A stretch of DNA of 64,000 nucleotides from Paenibacillus dendritiformis (GTDB taxonomy: Bacteria; Bacillota; Bacilli; Paenibacillales; Paenibacillaceae): the NCBI RefSeq assembly GCF_021654795.1, contig NZ_AP025344.1:3596501-3660500 (forward strand), given 5' to 3'. Below are positions 20,320 to 28,725 of the stretch, piece by piece (the stretch's first letter is position 1; each line of letters opens with the position of its first letter). The position numbers were made by a program, and so were the translations under genes. Under the pieces are notes generated by a model that was given only the letters and a program-made list of their open reading frames with translations, made no database searches and had not been told where the DNA came from.

Positions 20320-20665
20320 TAACCGCGCCGCCGCATGGACGGCAGGCGCCGGATACATGGAACGCGATGACAGGACCAGTACGTAACCAAGTCATGCCCA
20401 GAGAGCGGATGCCCCGGCTGCAAGCACCGCCGTTGACCGTTGCGGAACCTATCCTTGAGCGGTCAGCGTAAGCGATGCGTCGCGAAGCTGAACGGCAGCC
20501 CCGTTATCGGCAGGAAGCAGGAAGCGGAGGAATCCCGCGGAAGGCCATTGAGCAGCGGCAGCGTCTGGCTGCGCTGGCTGTCAGCCGCAGGAGACACATC
20601 CGTCTTCAACAAAGGTGGTACCGCGGAAGATCGACTTTCGTCCTTTATAGGACGGAAGTTTTTTT
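20320..20665 (+). ncRNA. T-box riboswitch, proline-specific (CCU specifier)
   Basis: The leader shows the conserved T-box bulge sequence GGTGGTACCGCGG (20614-20626), whose UGGU would pair with the ACCA end of uncharged tRNA-Pro. A terminator follows: GTCC/GGAC-type stem at 20633-20658 and eight Ts. The AGAGAG-type element is at 20401. On the 3' side of the specifier loop the sequence GAA-CCT-A gives CCU (20449-20451), a proline codon followed by the usual purine. The RNA is expected to let transcription continue into proB when tRNA-Pro is uncharged. Confidence 0.9.
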
Positions 20666-20718
20666 TATTCCGCAGCAAAAGCATAAAGCACGCAGTATAA
20701 CGGCAGGAAGTGATTGAA

Positions 20719-21819
20719 TTGCAACGCATCGTAATGAAAATCGGAAGCAGTTCCCTTACGTCGGACAATGGCGGCCTCGATCGCGATCGGGTCTCCTTCT
20801 ACGTCCAAGAGATCATTGCCATGCGCCAACGCGGCGCTCAGGTGGTGCTGGTCACCTCCGGAGCGGTGGCGGCCGGCTTCCGGCATATCGGCTACCGGGA
20901 GCGGCCCAAGCAGCTTCATGAGAAGCAGGCGGCCGCTGCGGTCGGGCAAGCTCTGCTGATGCAGGCATACCAAGAGGAGCTGCAGATGCATGGAGTGCCT
21001 GCGGCACAAATTTTGCTCACCCGTTCCGACTTCGCGAACCGCCGCCGGGGGCATAATGCGTATATGACGCTCCAGGAATTGCTGGCCCGGGATGTTGTCC
21101 CGATTATTAATGAGAATGATACCGTGTCGGTCGAGGAACTCAAATTCGGCGATAACGACACGCTCTCCGCGCTCGTCGCCAATCTGGTTCACGCGGACCG
21201 GCTCATCATCGTCACCGACACGGACGGCTTGTATACCGCCGACCCGCGGACCAATCCCGGAGCGACCCGCTTCGACCGGGTCGAGGAAATTAATGAGGAT
21301 CTGTACGCGTATGCCGGAGGGGCCGGCTCTTCCGTTGGCACGGGCGGCATGCGCTCCAAGCTGGACGCGGCGCGCATCGCCATGCGCGGGGGCGTCCCCG
21401 CCTTCGTCGGCAAGGTGAATGAACCGGGCGATCTTCCGCGCGCGGTGGACGGTGACGGAAAGGGAACTTATTTCGACACCCATTTCCACGCGCTGCCGAT
21501 GAAGAAGCAGTGGCTCGGCTTCCATTCGACGGCGCATGGCCGCATCGGCGTCGATGCCGGGGCGGAGGAGGCGCTGCTGGCCAGAGGGTCCAGCCTGCTG
21601 CCCGCCGGCGTTCGTTCAATCGAGGGCGAATTCCATTCCGGAGACGTCGTCGAAGTCACCGGCCCCGATGAGCGGCTAATCGGCAGAGGCATCGTCAATT
21701 ACGATTCCGATCAGCTGCGGACGGCGGCCGGCTGGTCAAGCGATGAAGTGATGAAGCGCATGGAGGTGCACCGGATCGAGGTCATTCACCGCGACGAATG
21801 GGTTACGTTGCGTTCCTGA
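20719..21819 (+). CDS. proB: Glutamate 5-kinase
   Basis: First enzyme of proline synthesis; it phosphorylates glutamate at the gamma carboxyl. The amino-acid-kinase fold is clear: VMKIGSSSLT, VTSGAVAAGF, IINENDTVSVEEL and FGDNDTLSALVANL. A C-terminal PUA domain follows (RSIEGEFHSGDVVEVTGPDE). The length of about 366 residues matches the full two-domain form, which is feedback-inhibited by proline. I prefer TTG 20719, which has AGGAAG at 8 nt; the GTG at 20710 is too near that site. It is the first gene behind the proline T-box. Confidence 0.93.
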   Translation: MQRIVMKIGSSSLTSDNGGLDRDRVSFYVQEIIAMRQRGAQVVLVTSGAVAAGFRHIGYRERPKQLHEKQAAAAVGQALLMQAYQEELQMHGVPAAQILLTRSDFANRRRGHNAYMTLQELLARDVVPIINENDTVSVEELKFGDNDTLSALVANLVHADRLIIVTDTDGLYTADPRTNPGATRFDRVEEINEDLYAYAGGAGSSVGTGGMRSKLDAARIAMRGGVPAFVGKVNEPGDLPRAVDGDGKGTYFDTHFHALPMKKQWLGFHSTAHGRIGVDAGAEEALLARGSSLLPAGVRSIEGEFHSGDVVEVTGPDERLIGRGIVNYDSDQLRTAAGWSSDEVMKRMEVHRIEVIHRDEWVTLRS

Positions 21820-21857
21820 TGTTCCGGCAAAGCTGATTTTGATAAGGAGGAACTACG

Positions 21858-23105
21858 ATGAGTGAAGTGCGTAACAAAGCCGGTCTGGCGAAGCAAGCGG
21901 CCCAGATCATGAACCGGCTGACCACGGAGGAGAAAAATGCCGCGCTGCTGCAAATGGCGGATAAGCTGCGGGAGCAAGAGCGCTCCATTATCGAAGCCAA
22001 TGCGAAGGACGTGGAGAACGGCCGGCAGCAAGGCACCTCCCCTTCCCTGCTCGATCGGCTGGCGCTGAACAGCGACCGGATCGAAGCGATGGCGGAAGGT
22101 CTGCGCCAGATTGCCGCCCTGCCCGATCCTGTGGGCGACGTGCTGGAGACGTTTACCCGTCCGAATGGCCTCCGGATTGAGAAAATACGGGTCCCGCTCG
22201 GCGTCATCGGCATGATCTATGAAGCGCGACCGAATGTCACGGTCGATGCGGCCGGTCTTTGTCTGAAGACCGGGAACGCGGTGGTCCTGCGGGGCGGCTC
22301 GGCCGCGATGGAATCGAACAAGCGCATCGTCGCCGTCCTGCACGAGGCGCTGGCCGCGACGGCGCTGCCGGCGGATGCGCTGCAATTGATCGAGAGTCCG
22401 GACCGATCCTCGGTAGATGAGATGCTGAAATTGAACGGACTGCTCGACGTCGTCATCCCGCGCGGGGGCGCTTCGCTGATTCAGAATGTTGTGCAAAATG
22501 CCACCGTGCCGGTAATCGAGACGGGTGCCGGCATCTGCCATACGTACATCGATGAGTCGGCCCGTACGGAGATGGCCGAAGCGATTGCCGTCAATGCGAA
22601 GGCTCAGCGTCCATCCGTATGCAACGCCATGGAGACGCTGCTCGTGCATCAGGCGTATGCGGAGCGCCATCTGCGTGCGCTACTGGACCAGATGCGCGCC
22701 CGGGATGTAGAGCTGCGGGGCTGCGAGCGCACGCAAGCCCTGGATCCATCGGTGAAGTCAGCCGCCGAAGCGGATTATGCGACTGAATACAACGATTACA
22801 TCCTCAATGTGCGTATCGTTGATTCCCTCGATGCCGCGCTGGAGCATATTGCGCGATACGGCACGATGCATTCCGAGTGCATCGTCACGGAAAATGCTAA
22901 GCAGGCCGAGCGATTCCTGCAGGAGGTGGACGCTGCGGCCGTCTATCATAACGCATCGACCCGCTTCACCGACGGATTCGAATTCGGCTTCGGCGCCGAG
23001 ATCGGCATCAGCACCCAGAAGCTGCATGCCCGCGGTCCGATGGGATTGCCGGCACTCACCTCTAGCAAGTACCGGATCTACGGAACAGGACAAATTCGCT
23101 CTTAA
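21858..23105 (+). CDS. proA: Glutamate-5-semialdehyde dehydrogenase (gamma-glutamyl phosphate reductase)
   Basis: Second proline enzyme, reducing gamma-glutamyl phosphate with NADPH. The aldehyde-dehydrogenase-type fold is seen in PLGVIGMIYEARPNVTVDAA, KTGNAVVLRGGSA, and the catalytic Cys region NAKAQRPSVCNAMETLLVH. Its 415 residues are standard. AAGGAGG precedes the ATG by 7 nt. It starts 38 nt after proB with no terminator between, in the T-box operon. Confidence 0.96.
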   Translation: MSEVRNKAGLAKQAAQIMNRLTTEEKNAALLQMADKLREQERSIIEANAKDVENGRQQGTSPSLLDRLALNSDRIEAMAEGLRQIAALPDPVGDVLETFTRPNGLRIEKIRVPLGVIGMIYEARPNVTVDAAGLCLKTGNAVVLRGGSAAMESNKRIVAVLHEALAATALPADALQLIESPDRSSVDEMLKLNGLLDVVIPRGGASLIQNVVQNATVPVIETGAGICHTYIDESARTEMAEAIAVNAKAQRPSVCNAMETLLVHQAYAERHLRALLDQMRARDVELRGCERTQALDPSVKSAAEADYATEYNDYILNVRIVDSLDAALEHIARYGTMHSECIVTENAKQAERFLQEVDAAAVYHNASTRFTDGFEFGFGAEIGISTQKLHARGPMGLPALTSSKYRIYGTGQIRS

Positions 23106-23158
23106 AAGAGACAAACATTGCGAATCGATAGGGATAGGAAGAGAGAGGAATGATACTG

Positions 23159-24031
23159 ATGGAAAATAGACATACACAAATAACCGACTCGTTCCGCTCG
23201 CTTCGCATCGGCATTTACGGAGCCGGTTCCATGGCGGAAGCGATTATTCGCGGCCTGACGGAGAAGCGGCTGATTGCGCCGGACCGGATCGCGGTCGTGA
23301 ACCGGAGCAATACCGATCGGCTGGAGGAGCTGCGGCGGCGCTACGGCGTCGCTGCCGATAACTCCCCGCTGGGCAAAACGGGTATTCTGCGGGCGGCCGA
23401 TATCGTCCTGCTCGCCGTCAAGCCAAAAGATGCCGCGGGCGCGCTCGCCGAGCTGAAGACCTGCCTCCGGCCGGGCGCCCTCCTGCTCTCCGTCGTCGCC
23501 GGACTCCCGATCGCCACGATGCAGCGCATCGCAGGGCCGATTCCCGTCGTGCGTACGATGCCGAATACATCCAGCTCGATCGGTCTCGGCGCGACCGGTG
23601 TCTGCTGGTCGGATGAGACGTCCGCGGAACATCAAGAAGCCGCGCTCCATCTGCTGCAGGCCATAGGCTATGCCACCGTGGTGGCCGAGCATGATATGAA
23701 TATCATTACCGGGCTATCCGGAAGCGGACCGGCCTATGTATACTATTTAATGGAAGCGATGATCGCGGCGGGCGTTGACGGCGGGCTATCCGAGGAGCAA
23801 GCGCGCGAGTTGACCGTGCAGACCGTCCGGGGCGCGGCCGAGATGGTCCGCCTGACCGGAGAAGAGCCGGCTGAGCTGCGGCGCAAGGTGACCTCTCCCG
23901 GAGGGACGACCGCTGCAGCGATCGAGACGCTGGAGAAGCACCAATTCCGGCAGGCGCTTCGTTCCGCCATACACCGCGCGGAGTCCCGCGCGCAAGAGAT
24001 GGGAGAACAAATTGGGAGGGAGACATTTTGA
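23159..24031 (+). CDS. proC: Pyrroline-5-carboxylate reductase
   Basis: Last step of proline synthesis, reducing P5C with NAD(P)H. The Rossmann start IGIYGAGSMAEAIIRGL and the family signature near residues 222-275 (LRRKVTSPGGTTAAAIETLE) are both clear, as is GLSGSGPAYVYYLMEAM. Two ATGs are possible (23150 and 23159); the second is better placed from GAGAGG. Its stop overlaps the mtnW TTG start by 4 nt, so translation of a methionine-salvage gene is tied directly to that of a proline gene. Confidence 0.95.
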   Translation: MENRHTQITDSFRSLRIGIYGAGSMAEAIIRGLTEKRLIAPDRIAVVNRSNTDRLEELRRRYGVAADNSPLGKTGILRAADIVLLAVKPKDAAGALAELKTCLRPGALLLSVVAGLPIATMQRIAGPIPVVRTMPNTSSSIGLGATGVCWSDETSAEHQEAALHLLQAIGYATVVAEHDMNIITGLSGSGPAYVYYLMEAMIAAGVDGGLSEEQARELTVQTVRGAAEMVRLTGEEPAELRRKVTSPGGTTAAAIETLEKHQFRQALRSAIHRAESRAQEMGEQIGRETF

Positions 24032-25245
24032 AAGCACATTGCACCGCCACGTATCGCATTTATGACGATCGGGCCGATTTCGCCAGCAAGGCGGAAAGCA
24101 TCGCCGTCGGCATGACGGTCGGCAGCTGGACCGAGCTGCCGGAAGCGCAAAAAGCCGATATGGCCAAGCATCTGGGACAAGTCCTCTCTGTCGTGCCGGT
24201 CGAATCCGACATTCCGGGCGAGCGGTATGCGGATATTACAATCGCCTATCCCGACGTCAATTACAGCCGGGATCTGCCTGCCTTGCTCGTGACGCTGTTC
24301 GGCAAGCTGTCCATGGATGGACGCATCAAGCTGATGGACATCGAATGGTCCGATGCGTTCAAGCACGCGTTCCCCGGACCGAAGTTCGGCCTCGACGGGA
24401 TCCGGAAGCTGGTCGATGTGCATGATCGGCCGCTTCTTATGAGCATTTTCAAATCGGTCATCGGCTATGATCTGCCCGCTCTTGCGGAACAATTCCGGCA
24501 GCAGGCGCTGGGCGGAGTCAATATTATTAAAGACGACGAGATCCTGTTTGAAAATCCGCTCACGCCCATCGAGCGCCGGGTCAAGGCCTGCATCGAGACG
24601 GCCGATGCCGTCGGCCAGCAGACCGGCCGGAAGCTGCTGTATGCGGTCAATCTGACCGGCCCGACGTTCAAGCTGCGCGATCAGGCGCTTCGCGCCATCG
24701 AAGCCGGAGCCAACGCCTTCCTGTTCAATGTACTGGCCTATGGCTTCGATGTGCTGCACGCCCTCAGCTCGGATCCGGATATATCCGTGCCGATCGCCGC
24801 CCATCCGGCGATGGCGGGCAGCATGTATCCATCGCCGCATCATGGCATCGCGGCCCAACTCCTGCTCGGCAAGCTAATGCGGCTCGCCGGAGCGGATCTG
24901 GTGCTGTTTCCGTCGCCATACGCCTCCGTTACGATGCCGGCCGAGGAGACTTTCGCCATCCGCGATGCGCTCACCCGGCAAGATTTGGCGCTTCAGCGCA
25001 GCTTCCCGGTTCCGTCCGCAGGCATCCACCCAGGCATCGTGCCGCTTATCATTCGCGACTTCGGCACCGATGTGGTCGTCAATGCAGGCGGAGGCATCCA
25101 TGGGCATCCGCTCGGGACCGCTGCCGGAGGGCGCGCATTCATGCAAGCGATTGACGCCGTCATGCAAGGGAACACCCTGGAGAGCCGCGCGTCTGATCAG
25201 GAAGAGCTGCGGGCCGCGATTCAAGCTTGGGGGGTGAAGCAGTGA
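24028..25245 (+). CDS. mtnW: 2,3-diketo-5-methylthiopentyl-1-phosphate enolase (RuBisCO-like)
   Basis: A RuBisCO-like protein of 405 residues in methionine salvage, tautomerising 2,3-diketo-5-methylthiopentyl 1-phosphate. The metal-site motif GGVNIIKDDEIL holds the carbamylated Lys and the Asp/Glu ligands; KFGLDGIRKL and the phosphate loop VVNAGGGIHGHPLGTAAGG fit the RLP family rather than true RuBisCO. The start is TTG, preceded by GGGAGGGAG, and overlaps proC. mtnX and mtnB follow with overlaps. In B. subtilis mtnW belongs to mtnWXBD behind an S-box; here it lies behind the proline T-box. Confidence 0.93.
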   Translation: MKAHCTATYRIYDDRADFASKAESIAVGMTVGSWTELPEAQKADMAKHLGQVLSVVPVESDIPGERYADITIAYPDVNYSRDLPALLVTLFGKLSMDGRIKLMDIEWSDAFKHAFPGPKFGLDGIRKLVDVHDRPLLMSIFKSVIGYDLPALAEQFRQQALGGVNIIKDDEILFENPLTPIERRVKACIETADAVGQQTGRKLLYAVNLTGPTFKLRDQALRAIEAGANAFLFNVLAYGFDVLHALSSDPDISVPIAAHPAMAGSMYPSPHHGIAAQLLLGKLMRLAGADLVLFPSPYASVTMPAEETFAIRDALTRQDLALQRSFPVPSAGIHPGIVPLIIRDFGTDVVVNAGGGIHGHPLGTAAGGRAFMQAIDAVMQGNTLESRASDQEELRAAIQAWGVKQ

Positions 25246-25907
25246 ACCAGAGCCGCCGACGGATCATTTTCTGCGATTTTGACGGCACGATTACCGTAAA
25301 CGACAACATTATCGCCATTATCCGCCACTTCAACCCCCCGGGCTGGGAACCAATTGTCCAGGATGTGTTGGAGGAGCGAATTTCCATTTCCGAAGGCGTC
25401 GGGCAAATGTTCGCTCTGCTGCCGTCGTCGATGCGGGATGAAGTCATCCGGTTCGCTCTCGGACAAGCCGTGATCCGGCCGGGATTCGAGGAATTCGTCC
25501 GCTTCTGCCGGGACAGCGAAATCGAGCTGTACGTCACGAGCGGCGGCATCGATTTCTTCGTCTACCCGCTCCTTGAGCCGTTCGGCATTCCTTCCAGTCA
25601 TATTTATTGCAACGGCAGCGACTTCAGCGGAGAATCGATTCGGATCACCTGGCCTCATCCTTGCCGGGAGCCATGCCGGAACCAGTGCGGAATGTGCAAG
25701 GCGACCATCGTCCGCCGCTTTCCGCAGGAACAATATGAGCGGATCGTTATCGGGGACAGCGTGACGGACTTCGCGGCAGCGAAGCTGGTCGAGTTCGTCT
25801 ATGCGCGGGCCCAGCTTATCAGCAAATGCGAAGAGCTGCATCTTCCTTATGCGCCGTTCGAGACGTTTTATGATATTATCGAGCATCTGGGAGGTTCGGC
25901 TTCATGA
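25242..25907 (+). CDS. mtnX: 2-hydroxy-3-keto-5-methylthiopentenyl-1-phosphate phosphatase
   Basis: HAD-family phosphatase of 221 residues that removes phosphate from the MtnW product. The catalytic loop is FCDFDGTITVND, motif II is YVTSGGIDFFVYPL, and motif III/IV is VIGDSVTDFAAAKL. CREPCRNQCGMCKA is a Cys cluster typical of MtnX. The start is GTG 25242, overlapping the mtnW stop by 4 nt, with GGGGGGTG upstream; a TTG at 25227 is less likely. The stop overlaps mtnB. Confidence 0.93.
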   Translation: MNQSRRRIIFCDFDGTITVNDNIIAIIRHFNPPGWEPIVQDVLEERISISEGVGQMFALLPSSMRDEVIRFALGQAVIRPGFEEFVRFCRDSEIELYVTSGGIDFFVYPLLEPFGIPSSHIYCNGSDFSGESIRITWPHPCREPCRNQCGMCKATIVRRFPQEQYERIVIGDSVTDFAAAKLVEFVYARAQLISKCEELHLPYAPFETFYDIIEHLGGSAS

Positions 25908-26548
25908 TAGATATCCGGTTAACAATGGAGGAAAAACAGCACGCCCTTGCCGAGCTGCGCAGCATCAAGGAGCAATTCGCCGCGCGTCATTGGTTTCCCG
26001 GGACGAGCGGAAATCTGTCCGTCCGCACAGGGGATATGGAGGAAGGGCGTTTTCACTTCGCGATTACGGCCAGCGGCATGGATAAGTCCGTACATACGCC
26101 AGAGGACTTCCTGTTCGTGGATGAAGCCGGACAGCCGTGTGAGGCGACCCGGCGGCGCCCAAGCGCGGAGACGCTTATCCATTGCGAGATTTACCGGTTA
26201 ACCGGGGCAGGCGCCATTTTTCACATTCATACGGTTTTTAACAATATCGTGTCCGAGATGTATGGGGAGGAAGGGTATATTCCCGTTCAAGGCGTGGAGC
26301 TTATCAAAGCGTTCAACATCTGGGAGGAAAATGCGCGAATCGACATCCCGGTCGTTCCGAACTACGCTCATATTCCGAGCATCGTCCCCTGCATTACGGC
26401 CAAGCTCAATCCGGCGATTCCGGGCATCGTGCTGCGCAACCACGGCATTTACGCCTGGGGAGCCAACTGCTTCGAGGCGAAGCGCCATCTCGAGGCGTTC
26501 GAGTTTCTGTTCGAGCATGTGTATCGAATGAAAGCAGTGGGATTATAG
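25904..26548 (+). CDS. mtnB: Methylthioribulose-1-phosphate dehydratase
   Basis: Zinc-dependent class II aldolase-fold enzyme (214 residues) that dehydrates 5-methylthioribulose 1-phosphate, the step before MtnW. Metal ligands are in GAIFHIHTVFNNIVS and IVLRNHGIYAWG; FPGTSGNLSVR is the substrate-binding start of the fold. It overlaps mtnX by 4 nt (ATGA) and is the last gene of the unit, ended by a terminator at 26560. mtnD, which follows mtnB in B. subtilis, is not present here. Confidence 0.94.
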   Translation: MIDIRLTMEEKQHALAELRSIKEQFAARHWFPGTSGNLSVRTGDMEEGRFHFAITASGMDKSVHTPEDFLFVDEAGQPCEATRRRPSAETLIHCEIYRLTGAGAIFHIHTVFNNIVSEMYGEEGYIPVQGVELIKAFNIWEENARIDIPVVPNYAHIPSIVPCITAKLNPAIPGIVLRNHGIYAWGANCFEAKRHLEAFEFLFEHVYRMKAVGL

Positions 26549-26559
26549 CGCTTCACCTG

Positions 26560-26600
26560 CGATCGCTTTGCAAGACGGCTCTTTCAAAGCGATCGTCTCT
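26560..26600 (+). terminator. Rho-independent terminator of the proBAC-mtnWXB unit
   Basis: CGATCGCTTTG (26560-26570) pairs with CAAAGCGATCG (26585-26595), followed by TCTCTTT. It begins 12 nt after the mtnB stop. Confidence 0.8.
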
Positions 26601-26840
26601 TTATCCGGATGCCGCTGCGGAAGATCTCCGCATGAGATGCCGATCACGCGTTGGCGGACGGTTGCATGGTCCTTTGCACCATTCTCCCCTTCGGTCAGGT
26701 CCGTGAACGGAATCTTGCGATCATCTTGCCGCTCTGCTATCCCCCTCTCATCAAAGCCTCCTCTCCTGTGCCCATAGCGCATAGACCAAAATGATAAATG
26801 CGGTAAACGTATTTTATTTCGGCTCGCGTTTTCCTTACCC
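26601..26840. other. Intergenic stretch between mtnB and the double-HTH regulator
   Basis: No recognisable gene. A minus-strand frame is open across most of it (it could read FDERGIAERQDDRKIPF and onward), but it has no convincing start, no known family and crosses the mtnB terminator. It may be a gene remnant. Confidence 0.3.
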
Positions 26841-26843
26841 TGG

Positions 26844-26872
26844 TTTACTTTTCTTCTCTCATTATGTATCAT
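26844..26872 (+). promoter_or_regulatory. Promoter of the double-HTH regulator/hydrolase operon
   Basis: TTTACT (26844-26849), a 17-nt spacer, then TATCAT (26867-26872). The dyad at 26876 would sit on the transcription start. Confidence 0.6.
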
Positions 26873-26875
26873 ATT

Positions 26876-26895
26876 AACATACCCATGAGTATGTT
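26876..26895. promoter_or_regulatory. 20-bp dyad, probable TetR-type operator
   Basis: AACATAC-CCATGA-GTATGTT is a palindrome with 7-bp arms and a nearly symmetric centre, placed at the expected transcription start of the regulator gene. Autorepression by the downstream TetR-like protein is inferred. Confidence 0.6.
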
Positions 26896-26928
26896 GTTGT
26901 TATATTCTCTGGAAAGGACGCGATCCCT

Positions 26929-27741
26929 ATGAGCTCTTACGATCATATCGTGCGAACAGCGCGAAAACTGGCTGCGGAACGATCTGCCGAGCGGCTGACG
27001 TATGCGGATATTGCCGCGGCTGCCGGTGTCCATTGGACGACGGTGCGCAGACATTTGGGCGACAAGCGGAAGATGATGGAGCTCCTGACGGAGGATGCTG
27101 GAACGAGGCATGCGGAGCGGACGAAGCCGGAGACGCGGCAGCGGATTCTGGACAGCGCCCGGCACATCTTTGCCGGGCACGGCTATGCCAACGCGAATCT
27201 CGACATCATCGCGGCGGAGGCAGGCTTGACGAAGGGGGCTGTCTATTGGCATTTCAGCAGCAAGCAGGATCTGTTCTTCGGCTTGCTCCAAGCCGAGCTG
27301 GAACGGATGCAAGCGCTTCTTCCGCGCGAAGCCCGGCAATTGACGGACACCGCCTGCGATCCGGCGGATGCGGCTGCCCGGATGCTCCGGTCCCGCTTTC
27401 CCGCCCAGGAAAGCGGCACCGGTTCCGCGTACCTGTTCTTTGAATTCCTGACCGCGTCGCGAGATCCTGAAGTGAAGCGGCGCCTGCAAGCCGCATATAC
27501 GCGAATCTGGGATCTGGCCCAAGCCCATATCGAGCAGCTTCAAGAGGGCGGAATCATCGCCTCCGATGCCCCGGCAGACAAGCTCGCGATTCTTCTTCAG
27601 TCACTCATCCACGGCCTGATGATCTCCTGGATTATCGATCCGAAGCGAATTGATTTTGACCGAGTCGTACCGGACATGGTCCGGATATTGTGGCACGGCA
27701 TCGGCGGACCAGGAACGGCGCAGGGAGGTGCAAAGGCGTGA
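26929..27741 (+). CDS. TetR-like regulator with two HTH segments
   Basis: A 270-residue protein, longer than the usual 190-210. Residues 1-55 form an extra HTH (YADIAAAAGVHWTTVRRHLGDKRKM), and residues 65-125 form a standard TetR N-terminal domain (ILDSARHIFAGHGYANANLD, GLTKGAVYWHFSSKQDLFFG). The ligand-binding part follows. AAAGGA precedes the ATG. Its stop overlaps the GTG start of the hydrolase gene (GTGA), so the two proteins are made together. The upstream dyad suggests autoregulation. The duplicated DNA-binding region is unusual but known in some actinobacterial and Paenibacillus TetR proteins, as far as I recall. Confidence 0.85.
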   Translation: MSSYDHIVRTARKLAAERSAERLTYADIAAAAGVHWTTVRRHLGDKRKMMELLTEDAGTRHAERTKPETRQRILDSARHIFAGHGYANANLDIIAAEAGLTKGAVYWHFSSKQDLFFGLLQAELERMQALLPREARQLTDTACDPADAAARMLRSRFPAQESGTGSAYLFFEFLTASRDPEVKRRLQAAYTRIWDLAQAHIEQLQEGGIIASDAPADKLAILLQSLIHGLMISWIIDPKRIDFDRVVPDMVRILWHGIGGPGTAQGGAKA

Positions 27742-28622
27742 CGATGACAGTGTATCGGTCAGCCCCGATTTATGACATCATGAATATAAATGGCATGCAG
27801 GTGCACTACCGGAGGGAAGGGAGCGGCCGCCCCGTCGTCCTGCTTCACGGCGGCATATTGTCGCTCCATGATTACGACGCTGTCGTTCCGCTCCTGCGCG
27901 GGCGTTACGATGTCATCGCGCTGGATCGCCCGGGCTACGGTTACAGCCAACGGGAGCCCGGCGTGGCGATGACGCCGGCACGGCAATCGGAATGGCTTCA
28001 TCAGGTGCTGACAGCGCTGCGGGCGGAGAAGCCAATCATCGTAGGCCATTCCTGGAGCGGTCTGATGACGCTTGCCTATGCCTTGAACCATCCCGGCGAA
28101 GCGGCTGGCATCGTGCTTCTCGCCCCGGCAGCCTATGGCGGGAAGGCCTATCCGGCCGGCCGGCTTGACGCGCTTCTGTACCGGGGAATCCGCTCCCTCG
28201 TCATAGGCGATATCCTTATGCGCGGGCTGCTGATGCCTCTCTCCCGTCCCCTCGCGGCCCTGTCGGCGAAGGGAGCCTTCGCGCCTGCGCCGGTTCCCGC
28301 CGCCTATATGGAACGCGCGTACGATCTGTGGTGCCGTCCGTCACAGATTCGCGCCAATCGCGAGGATGTCTTTTCCTTTTCGCAGACTGCCGAGGACCTG
28401 TCTTCCCGGTATCCGGCCCTGACCGTTCCGACCGTCATCGCGGTCGGAGACAAGGAGCCGTACCGGCCGGAGCTGCAGTCGCTGCGCTTGCACCGCGACA
28501 TCCCGCACTCGGCGCTCCTGACCGTGCGCGGCGCGCACCATATGCTGCCGGTGACCCATCCTGAAGCGGTCGCGGAAGCGCTCGCGCTGCTGGAGGAGCG
28601 GATTGACATCGGCCATCGCTAG
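27738..28622 (+). CDS. Alpha/beta hydrolase
   Basis: An alpha/beta-hydrolase of about 294 residues. The oxyanion-hole motif VVLLHGGILS, the nucleophile elbow VGHSWSGLM with catalytic Ser, and a terminal His in VRGAHHMLPVTHPEA are visible; the acid is probably Asp in VGDKEPY. No signal peptide. The GTG at 27738 has GGGAGG at 9 nt; ATG 27744 is two codons on. It is coupled to the TetR-like regulator, so its substrate or product may be the regulator's ligand (inference). The substrate class cannot be told from sequence. Confidence 0.87.
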   Translation: MTMTVYRSAPIYDIMNINGMQVHYRREGSGRPVVLLHGGILSLHDYDAVVPLLRGRYDVIALDRPGYGYSQREPGVAMTPARQSEWLHQVLTALRAEKPIIVGHSWSGLMTLAYALNHPGEAAGIVLLAPAAYGGKAYPAGRLDALLYRGIRSLVIGDILMRGLLMPLSRPLAALSAKGAFAPAPVPAAYMERAYDLWCRPSQIRANREDVFSFSQTAEDLSSRYPALTVPTVIAVGDKEPYRPELQSLRLHRDIPHSALLTVRGAHHMLPVTHPEAVAEALALLEERIDIGHR

Positions 28623-28651
28623 CCTGGGCTGCGGCTTTCCCCAACATCAAT

Positions 28652-28692
28652 ACCCCCGGCGCCAACGAGTCTTCCTCATTGGCGCCGGGGGT
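28652..28692. terminator. Strong bidirectional hairpin between hydrolase and dnaD
   Basis: A 14-bp perfect stem (ACCCCCGGCGCCAA with its complement at 28679-28692) between convergent genes. There is no long T run on either side. Confidence 0.65.
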
Positions 28693-28725
28693 TCGGGTGA
28701 AGCTGCTCTTGGCTGCGGTTCATGG

